The notes under the pieces are model-generated. The model saw nothing but the letters and a program-made list of their open reading frames with translations. It ran no database searches and was not told the DNA's origin. Positions 20,747 through 31,004 of a DNA stretch of 64,000 nucleotides are shown here, piece by piece. A program made the translations under genes and the position numbers. Location: assembly GCA_963575745.1 (NCBI GenBank), contig CAUYUJ010018048.1, positions 27,501 through 91,500 on the forward strand, written 5' to 3'. The stretch is from Prorocentrum cordatum. Taxonomy: Eukaryota; Sar; Dinophyceae; Prorocentrales; Prorocentraceae. Numbering within the stretch: position 1 is the first letter of the stretch; every line of letters starts with the position of its first letter.

Positions 20747-20934
20747 TCGGGCCGGGCGAAAGGGGGGTATTGGGGGGTTACGAAATTTGCTGCGTGCAGC
20801 TGGTTTCGGCCTCACCGAGGGGCCCATTCCTCGATACATAGCCGCCTCCGGCGCCGGGAGGCGCCGGGAAAATCAGCTACGTGAGCTGATTCTCACCCCC
20901 CCCCTTTGCTATCCCCCCCTTTCGCCCGACCCGA
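20747..20934. mobile_element. TIR-C element, copy 2, with 5-bp duplication CTGTG
   Basis: 188 bp, ends TCGGGCCGGGCGAAAGGGG and inverted TTTCGCCCGACCCGA, flanked by CTGTG at 20742-20746 and 20935-20939. Confidence 0.88.
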
Positions 20935-20939
20935 CTGTG

Positions 20940-21430
20940 GAGAGGCTTGGCCACCTGTTGCGTTGGAGCTGTGCGAACTTGGAATCTGCGCCACGATCGA
21001 AACTGCTTGAGTACTTGGTTCCCGTGGTGCGGATTTCAGGTGAAGGCTCGCGGGAAGCGAACACAGCCTCACTGCAGCAGCAGTCGCGCCAGAACGGGTT
21101 GGACACGAGCAACGACTCCAGTCTCCGACGCCGAAGGCGAGCAGACAAGCTTTGGCAGGACACCGTCGGAGGTCCCGGGAGGAGGAGTCTGGTCGGGAAC
21201 CGAGTGAATCGAGGCTCGGTCGACGTCGCCCAAACACACTAAGGCTGTGCGTGCGTCGGCCCAAAAGCGGAGGTGCGTACGCCGAGAAATCTCATAGGAT
21301 ATGCTCGGTGGCTGGCGTTATCTTGCCGTGCCGCTCGGAAAAAAAACAACGATTGTACACTACACGATGGCTGTACTAGATGTTCGGGTCGGACGCACCC
21401 CTCCGAGGAGGACGCAAAGTACTTGTATGT
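20940..21430. repeat. Locally duplicated intergenic segment
   Basis: 21225-21345 (AACACACTAAGGCTGTG, GCCGTGCCGCTCGG) resembles 21825-21960. 21350-21500 (GATGTTCGGGTCGGACGCAC, CTGGGGCGCGTTC) resembles 24340-24510. No gene. Confidence 0.5.
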
Positions 21431-21730
21431 CCTTGTGCTGGGAGGACCAAAGAGGTACCGATCATGCTACTCCCCGGACCTCTCCTGGGGCGCGTTCTGA
21501 CCAGGATGTCGAGGCGAATCCAGCCGTAGCGTTAAGTCGTGCGTGTCCCTCTACAGGATGATTTTTTCAAGATAGGAAAGGAAAAAGTAGTGTGAGGATG
21601 ATTGTGTGACTACTTTTGACAATTTTGAAGTATTTCCTGATTTTGTTTTAAATTGTTCGTCCAAAATCCGCCTGTAGGGGGCATGCCCGACCTAATCGTA
21701 GCGACGAGGGCCTCCCAGGAGGCCCCCCCA
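21430..21730. repeat. Dispersed repeat R8, inverted, split by TIR-D
   Basis: GGTACCGATCATGCTACTCC to CCAGCCGTAGCG on the left and CGTAGCGACGAGGGCCTCCC on the right match the reverse complement of 60785-60893. Confidence 0.6.
21532..21696. mobile_element. TIR-D element (AT-rich), copy 1, duplication CGTAGCG
   Basis: 165 bp, AT-rich. Ends TTAAGTCGTGCGTGTCCCTC and inverted GGGGGCATGCCCGACCTAAT. CGTAGCG flanks at 21525-21531 and 21697-21703. Confidence 0.8.
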
Positions 21731-21954
21731 AAGGGAAAATGGGCGACGGGTAGCGGCACGGGTGCCCTCTCTTCCTCCGATGTGCGTGTCCCACGGAGCG
21801 AGCGCAGGAAGCAGCACCCGCGATCGGCGTCGCACCGACACACTAAGACTGTGTGTGTGTGCGTCGCCTCCCTCAGGGGCGACGCGCACATCGTGAAATC
21901 TTGTAGTATGCGCGCCGTGGCGGGCGCTCTCTGGCCATGCCGCTCGGGAAACGA

Positions 21955-22040
21955 TACACACACCACACACACGCACACACACACACAGACACACACACAC
22001 AGACACACACACAGACACACACACACACACACACAGATAT
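21955..22040. repeat. (CA)n microsatellite
   Basis: CACACA with GACACA interruptions. Confidence 0.97.
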
Positions 22041-23466
22041 AGAGAGAGAGAGAAATGAATACCACCCCCCCGGCCCCGGGTCCCACACCTCCCCGGAACA
22101 TCTCGGGGACGCTCCCGGTACCGCTCCCCCAGCCTTTCCTGGGAGCCTCCACGGTGCCCCAGGAGGGCCCAAGGTGCCTCCCAGGAGCCCCCAGAATGCA
22201 AAACGATGGTCAAAGACGCTCCCAAGCAGCCCAAGTCAGCCTTCCGACGGCTCTCGAGGCTCCCAGGTGGCCTCCAAGAGACCCCAAGAGAGGTCCGAGA
22301 GGCGTCCCAGGACGGCCCGAAGAGGCCAAAATCGTAGATTTTCATGTTTTTTACATGTTTTTGGCTTCTCACGTTTTCGAGCTTCCAATGGTCCAAGAGC
22401 GCGAAAGAGCCGCCCAAGGCCGCCCCAAGACCACCCAAGAGACCCTCAGGACGACCCCAAGACTGGCCAAGAAGGCTCCAAGGCTGCCGAAGAGGCGCCC
22501 AGGACAAGCCCCAGACCACCCCAGAACAGGCCCAAGATGGGCCCAAGACCGGGAGTAGTAGGCTTCCAGAGACCTCCGAGAGGCCTCCGGGACCCCCCAG
22601 AGGCTCCCAATACACTCCCGACCCTTGAGAGGCCCCAAAAAAGACCCCGACAAGGCTCCAAGAACAGCCCAAGAGAGCTGCGAGAGCCGTCCCGAGAGAG
22701 CCCAAAGAGGGTAAAATCGTTGATTTCCAATTGTTTTTCTAATGTTTTTCGCCTTCTCACGTTTTCCCGCTTCCAAACCTCGAAGATCGAGGATTTTGGA
22801 AAAAAATTGAAAGAATTCCAAGAATTCGTTTTTTTGCAAAGTGGGACTCCCACTCAGAGATCCCACACATCCCTGACATCTGGCCGGTACCGCGCCTCCC
22901 GGCTTCCCGGGGGCCCCCAAGACGCCCAAGGACAGCCCAAGACGACTTTAAGAAGCCCCCAGAATGTAAAGAACGGCCCAACACGCTCCCGCGCAGCCCG
23001 AGACACCCTTCCAACGGCTCTCCAGGCCTCCAGGAGGCCTCCAGAACCCTCAGGGGGTCGGGGAGATCCCACACCCCTGAAGGGCCCGGCTAACAAAACC
23101 CGCGAGGCACAAACAAAAAACAGCGCCGAACAGCGCCGAGGAACTGGAACAAATGGGAATCCGAAAATTCCTTTTTTCTTCAAGTTTGGCCCCCGGTCTA
23201 CTCTTGCAAAACAGACCACAATTCAGACCCCCTTCACCTCCCCCCCAAAAAAACAGGAAGCATTTGAGGGCATCAAATCGTTGAATACCTAAAGGAAATT
23301 AATGATTTCTGCGTTTCCGCACTTCCCCTTCTACACGATTCCGAGGCTTGCGCAGGGCCTCAAAGGGAGTCCCTGGACGCAAGAAGCGACCAAAATGAGA
23401 TTACATGAGTTAGCCGATCAAGCCTAGCTAGAACTCGAGCGCGCGCGAAGCGTGCGCGATGGTTCT

Positions 23467-23499
<33 letters not shown>

Positions 23500-23649
23500 G
23501 TATACTTAGCACCCTGCAGTTGCGGATAAGAGTGAGGGGGCGGCGGGGACATCTGCAATCTGCGAGGCTCTGAAGAAGCCCGCCGCAGGGGCAACATTTT
23601 CAAGCTTTACAACGAGCCCGCCGCAGGCGCCGATTTTTTTTAACAATGT

Positions 23650-23815
23650 AGGTGGGTCGCGTGTTGGGTCGCAGGTGGGTCGCGGGTGGGTCGACGGTGG
23701 GTCGCGGGTCAGGTCGCGGGTGGGTCGCGGGTGGGTCGCGAGCGGGTCGCGGAGTGGGTCGCGGGTGGGTCGCGGGGTGGGTCGCGGGTGGGTCGCGGGC
23801 CGGGTCGCGGGGGGA
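23650..23815. repeat. GGTGGGTCGC minisatellite
   Basis: About 16 units of 10-11 bp. Confidence 0.9.
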
Positions 23816-23825
23816 CGACGACGAC

Positions 23826-23861
<36 letters not shown>

Positions 23862-23886
23862 ACCGGCGACGCTCGTTGGCGCCCCT

Positions 23887-24147
23887 ATGATCGGAATAAT
23901 CGGATCCGATTACTCCGATCATTGGATGATCGGAGTGATCGGATCCGATTATTCCGATCATTGGATGATCGGAATAATCAGATGCGATTACTCCGATCAT
24001 CCAATGATCGGAATACTACAATTCCGATTGTATTGGATGATCGGAATAATCGGATCCGATTACTCCGATCATTGGATGATCGGAATAATCAGATGCGATT
24101 ACTCCGATCATCCAATGATCGGAATACTACAATTCCGATTGTATTGG

Positions 24148-24148
<1 letters not shown>
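23887..24148. repeat. Array of nested perfect palindromes
   Basis: Units such as ATCGGAATAATCGGATCC with complementary halves, linked by CATTGGATGATC. The block with CAATGATCGGAATACTACAA (24003-24034) recurs at 24111-24142, a 108-bp period. Nearly every base can pair with a neighbour. Confidence 0.85.
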
Positions 24149-24182
<34 letters not shown>

Positions 24183-24230
24183 TAACAGCAACAGCAGCAA
24201 CAACAGCAACAGCAAGAACAACAACGCAAC
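24149..24230. repeat. CAG/CAA triplet run
   Basis: (CAGCAA)n with AATAAC breaks. Confidence 0.9.
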
Positions 24231-24607
24231 AAGCAGAATCTTCACCACGGATCTGCATTTAAGCCACACGCCCAGGTACAATGAATGACCGTTCGGCCCC
24301 TCACTCTGATATATATATATATATATACATATATATACACACTACAATATGGTTACTGTGCGATATGTTCGGGTCGGACGCACGCCTCCAAGGCGGATAG
24401 ATTTTTGGGGAGGAAAAACCACGCAGGCCCCGACACACGGCGCTTACGAAACGGCCCTGGGCGTCTGCGAAGCAGCCCTGCCCCCCTGCTCGACTCCTGC
24501 CTGGGGCGCGTTCCCTAAACAACGGCTTCGCTCGTCGGGGTGCTTCTTGTGGGGGTGGATGCTCTGCCCTCTGTCTGTATACGAACGAACAAATAATACA
24601 GGCCTCG

Positions 24608-24771
24608 GAAAAATTAGCGAACACTCATGCCACATTCATCTGTGAACGCCTCCCCCTTCCCCCAATGTTCAAAGTTGGCGGTGGGTCTGATGAGTTGCAC
24701 CTCGACCGCAGTCTCCCCCCCGCGTGCCAACTTTGAGTCTGGGGGGCAGGGGGGGTGTTCACTAATTGTTT
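24608..24771. mobile_element. TIR-M inverted-repeat element
   Basis: Arms AATTAGCGAACACTC and inverted GTGTTCACTAATT; inner arms TTCAAAGTTGGC and GCCAACTTTGA with C/G runs. Single copy here. 24330-24607 resembles 21350-21500 in part. Confidence 0.65.
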
Positions 24772-24790
24772 CCCTCTACCGTATCTCCAG

Positions 24791-25013
24791 GTCTCTGTGC
24801 AGCCCACCCGAAGCGGGGGGCCCGGTCCGGAGCGCCCCGGGGGCCCCCTGCCCTGCCGAGGCGCGCGCCCCGAGACGAGCCCGCCCCGCGCCGAGCCCGC
24901 CCCCCCCCCCCCCCGGGGCCGAAGGCCGACGCGCCTGCGGCCAGCCTGCTGCGGCTGCTCCCTCCGCCGAGGACCGCCCCCCTGCCCTCGCGCGAGAGCT
25001 CGAGGGGTGCTTT
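24791..25013 (+). CDS. Proline-rich exon-like block, unknown
   Basis: Follows a pyrimidine-rich acceptor (CTCTACCGTATCTCCAG, ending 24790) and runs to the TIR-B element at 25014. The frame from 24791 gives VSVQPTRSGGPGPERPGG. After the C-run at 24900-24914 another frame (ASLLRLLPPPRTAPL) carries the G/C third-position bias, so an indel in that homopolymer is likely. A 164-bp inverted-repeat element fills the putative intron upstream. No recognisable domain. Confidence 0.25.
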
Positions 25014-25167
25014 CCCTGACCTTCCAGAGAGCTATTTTTTTTTAGCACGGGAGGCCTAAAAACCTCAAAAAAGCTGAGCGAAGCAGCCTGAAACCAAGAC
25101 GTAGAATAGCTCTGGGATGGGTTTTCAAGTCGGGTGCCATTTTTTTAGCCCTCCTGGAAGGTCAGGG
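25014..25167. mobile_element. TIR-B element, copy 4
   Basis: Ends CCCTGACCTTCCAG and CTGGAAGGTCAGGG, intact. Confidence 0.9.
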
Positions 25168-25370
25168 TTTGGGTACCCCCCTGGGCCAGAGCGCGCGCTG
25201 TTGGGGGGGCGAACGACGACACAGACCGGAGCTCGGAAGCTCGCGCGGATTTCTCGAGAGTGCCTCTGGGTACCCCGGAGCGCGCGCTGTTGGGGAGACG
25301 AACAAGGACGCAGGCCAGAGCTCGGGAGCCCGCGCGGGTTCCTCGGAGGGGCGCTGCGGCCCCCTGCCCG
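25168..25370. repeat. Two tandem ~100-bp units between TIR-B copies
   Basis: GGGTACCCC..GGAGCGCGCGCTGTTGGGG..GACGAAC..GACGCAG and GAGCTCGGAAGCTCGCGCGG occur twice. The second half resembles TIR-A arms. Confidence 0.55.
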
Positions 25371-25520
25371 GACCTTCCAGGAGGGCCTTAAAAAGATAGC
25401 ACCCGATTTGAAAACCCATTATCCCAAAGCTATTCTACGTCTTGGTTTTGGGCTGTTTCGCTCAGCTTTTTAGGCTTTTAGGTCTCCAGTGCTAAAAGGT
25501 AGCTCTCTGGAAGGTCAGGG
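25371..25520. mobile_element. TIR-B element, copy 5
   Basis: Ends GACCTTCCAG and CTGGAAGGTCAGGG; opposite orientation to copy 4. 25520-26060 has no gene; 25955-26060 resembles 63700-63815 (GGACCTTTCGGATTTGCTA-like). Confidence 0.88.
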
Positions 25521-26061
25521 TGGCGGCGCCTCCGGCGGCGCGCTCCGCGCGCCCGTTTCCGATCCGATTTGGTCCGACTTCGCGATTCGATGCAGATCAG
25601 GCGTGAGGGGCCGACCAACACGTGGTCTGGGCAATCTCGTGGATCGTGTTCTGTTTCTCTTCTTTCTCGTGGTGTTCTCGTCCTGTGCCCTACCACTGTC
25701 GGATCACGTCTTCGGATCTGCGCCAAGACGCTGTTTTGGGTAATCGGTCGGGTCGTTTTCGTCGTAGAGCGCCTCAAGACGTCCACGGCTGGACTCAGCT
25801 CGGAAAACTGGTGCACTTGGACCTTGGGAGGGGTCCAGGGATGGATTTTGAGTTGCCGTTGTCTCAACGCGCCCTGTTCTGTTTCCGGGGGTCGGAATCA
25901 GGGGCAGCGCAGGAAGGGGGGATAATTAGGCTCAGAGAGGGGGGGCGTCGACCCCCAATCGCCCATGGATCGCCGATGAGGCCCGATTGCCCACTCCGCC
26001 CAGGACCTTTCGGATTTGCTACCGGGGGCCTGTCGCCGATCTACCGGCGATGTATTTTGGC

Positions 26062-26361
26062 GGCGCGCCCGGGGGGAAGTGAGAAGGAGAAGGCCGTCTC
26101 AGAAGGCGGCGCGGCTTCTCCTCCTCCTCCTCCTCCTCCTCCTCCTCCTCCTCCTCCTCCTCCTCCTCCTCCTCCTCCTCCTCCTCCTCCTCCTCCTCCT
26201 CCTCCTCCTCCTCCTCCTCCTCCTCCTCCTCCTCCTCCTCCTCCTCCTCCTCCTCCCTCTCCTCATTGTCCCTGGGGAGCTCTGGAGACCTCTCAGGAGG
26301 CCCGAGGCCTTCCGAGCCTTCGTGAAGACCCGCTCCTTCTCACTTCCCCCTGGGCTCGCCG
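26062..26361. mobile_element. TIR-Q element, copy 1, expanded by a CTC microsatellite
   Basis: Ends GCCCGGGGGGAAGTGAGAAG and inverted TCCTTCTCACTTCCCCCTGG; inner TCTCAGAAGG. (CTC)n at 26108-26258 fills the middle. Copies without it: 43742-44099 and 47158-47364. Confidence 0.75.
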
Positions 26362-26877
26362 ACGATTTTTCATGATTTTTCGCAGCGGCTATTCCACATT
26401 TGTCTCCCCCAATCCGCCTGTAGGAGGACATGCCCGACCTAAGAGCAATGCCGATTCCAGCTCGAGGTTCCCCCCCCTGAGCCGGACCCCCCCCCCCCCT
26501 GGCGTTCCCCCCTGCGTCCTCGGGAAGTTGGCCAAGCCCTGTGGCCCAGGGAGTACTTCCTGGGAGCGGCGTGAGGTTCTGGGCAGATTTGATGGGGGCC
26601 CGCGGCCCATATATGCAGAGGGGTCCACTCAATGCTTCCCAGTGTGACTGCGTCATGGATCCCATTCCCGGTCCCGTTCCCGGACGTCCCCCCGCGCTGG
26701 ACCTCACAGGGCGCTGTCGAGGGGCACCTCGCCCTCCGGGGTTGTCGAGAGGCTGGGCCTCCTCCTCCTCCTCGGCGGACGGGCGGCGGAAGGCCGGCCA
26801 TCAGGCGCTCCGGGAGAGTCGGGAGCCCCTTGCGGCGGGAGAGCCAGGGCGCCAGGTCCTGCATGATCCCGCAACGC

Positions 26878-27034
26878 TTCAGTCGGGCCTGTCCTTCTAC
26901 AGGGGGAACATTCACAAATAGTAAAAAATAGTCTTGGGACGGTTTTCTGACCCTGTTTCAGTATCTTAGGGTATTTGTTTACTATGTTTTATTTTGTTGT
27001 CCAAAATCGGCCCGTAGGGGGACAGGCCCGACTT
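26878..27034. mobile_element. TIR-D element, copy 2, duplication AACGC
   Basis: 157 bp, AT-rich; ends TTCAGTCGGGCCTGTCC and inverted GGACAGGCCCGACTT. AACGC flanks at 26873-26877 and 27035-27039. A separate right-end fragment is at 26395-26441. 26441-26877 is unassigned. Confidence 0.85.
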
Positions 27035-27268
27035 AACGCAAAGCCAGGGGTGCACTGACCCGGGCTAGCGCGCAGAACCTCGCAGGATCTTGCGGGGTCC
27101 TGCGGGATGCTGCGGGGCCTGACCGACCGGGGTCTGCAGCGTCCTGGGTCAGGGTGCCCCCGAGAGGACCAGGGGCCCATTTTCAGGGAGGAGCACGGGG
27201 ATTTCCACCATCGTTTTTTCGATTCTCGGCGGTCTTCGCAAGTTCATCGCCGGCGGCCCTTCCGCCTG

Positions 27269-27313
27269 CTCCTCCTCCTCCTCCTCCTCCTCCTCCTCCT
27301 CCTCCTCCTCCTC
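27269..27313. repeat. (CTC)n microsatellite
   Basis: About 15 CTC triplets. Confidence 0.97.
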
Positions 27314-27525
27314 CACCCCTTTTCCCATATAGATAACTCTCCCACGTCGCACCCCCGCACGTGTCGGGGGCTGCTTCGCTGGCGGCGGAAGCTGGCGGAA
27401 ACCGACGATCGTTCTCCAGGAGTGGGCGATTGTTTTTTGGGCTTCAGGTTTGCAGAGCGGGCCATTTCAGTACAAGTTTTATTTTGGCGCCAGCTCTCCG
27501 GGCAAGGAGCGGGCACTCCTCTGAG

Positions 27526-27867
27526 CAGGACGTCCAACTGTGGGAAGACGTCATGTGAGTGCTCATCCCTGGGGCGCTGGCCATTTCTGGAGGAAAGCCA
27601 TATGCGATTATTTCTGTGCCCCGTTGCGGACTCTGGGATCCCCCCCAGCGGGATCCGTCTCGAGAGTTCCCGCCTCCCTTCCATCGCCTGAGTCCGCAGG
27701 ACGTCCAACCGTGGGAAGACGCCATGCGAGTGCTCTTCCCTGGGGCGCTGGCGATTTCTGGAGGAAAGCCATATGCGATAATTTTTGTGCCCCGTTGCGG
27801 ACTCTGGGATTCCCCCCAGCGGGATCCGTCTCGAGAGTTCCCGCCTCCCTTCCATTGCCCGAGTCCG
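27526..27867. repeat. 171-bp tandem duplication, two copies
   Basis: GACGTCCAAC..GTGGGAAGACG to CATCGCCTGAGTCCGCAG repeats with period 171 (57 codons) and high identity. One frame reads ALAISGGKPYAI in both copies, but copy 1 has a TGA. Coding status unknown. Confidence 0.75.
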
Positions 27868-28077
27868 CAGCCCGGGGCAATGGAAACCATGCCCATGAAG
27901 CTCCTTGGCTTGACGAGGGGGCTGCAAAACATATCATGGCCAGGGCAGGCAGTGCAACCGCGTATAAACATCTTTCGGCGATGCCGACGCCGGCGAAGGC
28001 CTCTCAATATAGCGGAGACGCTGACAAGAAGACCACCTCGGTTTGGGCTCAGGAGAGGCTCTGGTCTTCGGGCAGCT

Positions 28078-28149
28078 ATATATATATATATACATATATG
28101 TGTACAGTACATACAACTAAGTATGTATGTGTATGTGTATGTGCGTGTG

Positions 28150-28182
<33 letters not shown>

Positions 28183-28196
28183 ATGCATGTGCGTAC

Positions 28197-28232
<36 letters not shown>
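28078..28232. repeat. TA/GTAT microsatellite
   Basis: (TA)n at 28078-28097, 28150-28174 and 28203-28230 with GTATGTGT between. Confidence 0.95.
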
Positions 28233-28233
<1 letters not shown>

Positions 28234-28400
28234 CAGCTCGGTGAAACTATGTGTGGCCGAGGCTCGCCGTGGCCAGAAAAGCCCCCTCGTTCCTTCTCGA
28301 GCGTCCCAGACGGTCTCACGGTGAGTGCACTGCACAGGTCGCCCTTTGTCAGAGGCCAGCCCCCGCGTCGTCAGGGCAGGGACTTGCCGCACCCGGGCAG

Positions 28401-28862
28401 AGTGCTGGCCTGGCCCCGAGCTCTCGGACTGCTCCCGGGCCCCCCGTGCTCCCCAGAGGGCCTGGCGCGACCCCCGCCGGCCCACGCCACGCCAGAGCCC
28501 CCAGGACCTCGACTGCCTCTTCACCGTCCGCCGCATCATCCGGCTGGGCTTGGAGGCGCCCAGCGAGGCTGAAGCGGCACCTGTCCAGCTGCGGCCCGGC
28601 CAAGCAGGTGCTGGGGCAGTCGTTGCCGCCGTGACTCTCAGAAGGGAAAGCGACACACAGACACAAGTCATCGTCGACTCCCAGGAAAATGTTGGAACAT
28701 ATGGGAAGCGGGGGGGAAGGCAAAAACCTCGAAAATGTGTGAAGATATAGGGAATCCTTTTTTTTTCAGAGCGTGAATTACCTACCCCGCCTTCGCTTCC
28801 AGGCAAAACCAAGCCATACCATGCGCCTCCTCGTCAAGCGGCCTGACCAGTACAGGCCGTAG
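28401..28862 (+). CDS. 3' end of an unidentified gene: two exons around a short repeat-derived intron
   Basis: Exon ~28401-28630, intron 28631-~28771, terminal exon to TAG at 28860-28862. The last exon encodes VNYLPRLRFQAKPS then RLLVKRPDQYRP-stop, a basic C-terminus I cannot assign. In the first exon LDCLFTVRRIIRLGLEAP reads in one frame and LKRHLSSCGPAKQVLGQ in another, both with strong G/C third positions, so one indel near 28565 is likely. Donor GT is at 28631. Acceptors at 28769 and 28771 fit the first and second frame respectively. A GTGAGT donor at 28321 hints at one more upstream exon. Confidence 0.42.
28631..28771 (+). other. Intron formed largely by an INT-2 repeat copy
   Basis: About 140 bp, starting GTGACTCTCAGAAGGG and ending in a T-run plus CAG (or CAGAG). 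The interior shares ordered blocks with NOX intron 2: CACAGACA near the start, ATCGTCGACTCCC, then GGAAAAT, ATATGGGAAG, a G-run with GGAAGGCAAAA, and GAAAAT. The same repeat filling introns of two unrelated genes is the expected signature of an intron-generating element. Confidence 0.6.
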
Positions 28863-28869
28863 TTTGGCA

Positions 28870-29497
28870 TCCTTTGGTATCTCTTGGAAGCGAGGGTGGT
28901 CAAAGGCGAGGTAGGTTTGTTTTCCACCTATTTTTGTTGCGTGTACTTAATCTGCGTGCCCCAGGGCCCCTTCCGTGACCCGCGGCCCGCTCCAGGAAGG
29001 GCCTTCGCCCCCCGACGGGTCGCGATGGCCCCCGCGCCCGTCGGCCCTCGGCGGGGGCTCCGCCGCCGGGCCCGCCGAGGCCGGCGTGGGCGCGCGGCGA
29101 GGGCGGCGTCTGCAGGGGCGGGCTTGCGCGGCAGCGGGGTTGGGGCACGGCTCCCCCCCTCCTCCTCCTCCTCCTCCTCCTCCTCCTCCTCCTCCTCTCC
29201 TCCTCCTCCTCCTCCTCCTCCTCCTCCTCCTCCTTCCTCCCTCCTCCTCCTCCTCCTCTCCTCCTCCCTCCTCCTCCTCCTCACTCCTCCCCCCTCCTCC
29301 TCCTCCTCCTCCTCCTCCTCCCTCCTTCTCCTGCCCTCCTTCTCCTGCCTCGTCGCCTCCGCGCCCACCCTTCCTCAGGGCACCGACCGACTTCGGGTGC
29401 CGCGCCGCGCAGCTTTTCGCTCGGTTGTTCCGTCGCCCCCGCGGAACTTCCCAGGCGGTGGGAGCAACTAGCAATCAACAAGAAAGGGCACACGATT
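28870..29497. other. Intergenic with CTC microsatellite
   Basis: CCCCAGGGCCCCTTC near 28965 recalls the right end of INT-2. 29153-29335 is interrupted (CTC)n. No gene. Confidence 0.5.
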
Positions 29498-29669
29498 TTG
29501 GGAAAGGGCGCTGACATAAACATAACAACTCGGAGGTCCGCGCGGAGTTCTCCGATCCGCGCTGGACCCCCTGGCGAGCTCCGCGCGCCAGGGAGGGGGG
29601 TCCAGCGCCGATCCGAGAAATCCGCGCGGACCTCCGAGTTGTTATGTTAATGTTAGTGCTCGTTCCCCT
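29498..29669. mobile_element. TIR-A element with 7-bp duplication CACGATT
   Basis: 172 bp; arms CTCGGAGGTCCGCGCGG and inverted, GACATAAACATAAC near the left end. CACGATT at 29491-29497 and 29670-29676. Confidence 0.88.
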
Positions 29670-29676
29670 CACGATT

Positions 29677-30800
29677 GGTCTCTGCTTCGTTTGCTTGCGC
29701 CCTCTCCTTTGCCGCGGCCGCAGCCCAGCAGCGGCGTCTGTTCCACCTTGGCGGCGGGCCAGGACAACTATACTCCGACGGTCAGGGGCCGGCTTGGCTT
29801 GAATGCGCGGCCCGAGGGGCTTCTGAGCAGCGCCGCCGCCTTCTGACAAGGCCTGCCCCCTCTCACCGTCCCTCGGGCGTGCCGCCGATTCAGGTCCAGG
29901 TGCAGGGAAGACGTTGCGTTCTCGCACCGTCGATCCAGCCTGGAGTGCGCCGGGATCTCAGAGACGAGCAGCGTCCGTCGCAGGAAGCACCAGGCCTCCC
30001 CAGAGAGGTCCACGACAGTCCGCAGCCAGGTCTGGATAGAGCGGTCGCGTATCTACAGCTCCGTGTTCGCGTGCAGTGTGACGTAAACGCGGAGCTCTTG
30101 CACTCGAATCCCTTTTTAATTAGGTTCGCTGACATGGGCTCGATGCGCTCCCTCCTGATAGCGAGGGGGAGAGGGACGAGTCTTAGCCATCGCTGCCTTC
30201 TTTGCCCGTCAATATTTCTGTCCTCCTTCCGCTTTCTCCATGTCCATGTCCACTTCCCCCTCCTCCCTCCCATGCCACCAAGGACCTGTGCAGCTCCATG
30301 TGCCGCGGCCCCAACTTTGCATGTCTGGTTTTCCCTGGCACGGGCCTCGTCTCGACTTGCCTCCTCCCCAGCCACATCTGCTTCCCGTGGGACCTGGGAC
30401 CTGTAGGCAATGGGGTATTCAAACGCTGCAGCGTTGCTCCCCCTCCCCTTCCTCCTCCCCCCTCCTCTTCCTCCTCCTCCTCCTCCTCCTCACCTTCTCT
30501 CCCTTTCGTCTCCACCACTAGTTCAGGGTGGACTCGTGCTGATCAACCCTGCCCTGTCCCGAATGTGGCTGCACCTTGCACGCGGAGGGTCTCTCCCGAG
30601 ATCGTGGCGGGCACACGGGCACACCCCGCATCGTTCTTCCGCTGCGCTACGCGCGGGGGGTGAGAGGCTGCTGCCTCAATGGCCATCCCCGACCCGCACA
30701 GGCCCGAGTTGCCCTAAGGTGCGTCCCGCTGCCGCTCTGACGACCGCACATCCGACCATGCCAATCGCCGCTGGCCAAAAAAAGGGCGCTGGCCCGAGGC
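29677..30800. other. Low-repeat stretch, no gene assigned
   Basis: Contains one (CTC)n at 30463-30495. The frame just before 30800 (GQKKGAGPRPK) would continue in phase into the RRM-like exon if the TIR-A element were removed. Elsewhere no strong codon bias. Confidence 0.3.
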
Positions 30801-30805
30801 CGAAG

Positions 30806-30999
30806 AAGAAACAACGGCATAATCATATCTGTTAGGAGCCCCGCTAGGATTTCTTGGATCGGTACAAGGCTTCCCTGGCGGCTCCTACGGCGCCGCCCCT
30901 GGCGCGCCCCGCGCGCCTGGGAGGGGGGCCAGCGTAGATCCAAGAACGCCGCGCGGATCGCCGCAAGTTTGTGTTTATGCAGTTTTTATCGTCCTCCTA
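30806..30999. mobile_element. TIR-A element with 5-bp duplication CGAAG
   Basis: 194 bp, diverged arms (GATTTCTTGGATCGG and GATCCAAGAACGCCG), inner GGCGGCTCCTACGGCGCCGCC. CGAAG at 30801-30805 and 31000-31004. The second copy ends exactly at the start of the RRM-like exon. Confidence 0.75.
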
Positions 31000-31004
31000 C
31001 GAAG

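Larger units (their letters stand above)
22060..24310 (-). repeat. Compound repeat locus CR, copy 1 (inverted relative to 38.04-39.47 kb)
   Basis: In order: degenerate CCCAAGAGGCTCC tract (22060-23080, itself an approximate two-fold tandem with a reappearing TTTTCGCCTTCTCACGTTTTC-like island), spacer, GGTGGGTCGC minisatellite (23650-23815), CAA run (23827-23862), palindrome array (23887-24148), CAG/CAA run, and a unique end with GACCGTTCGGCCCCTCACTC. The other copy has the same order in reverse. Confidence 0.65.
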
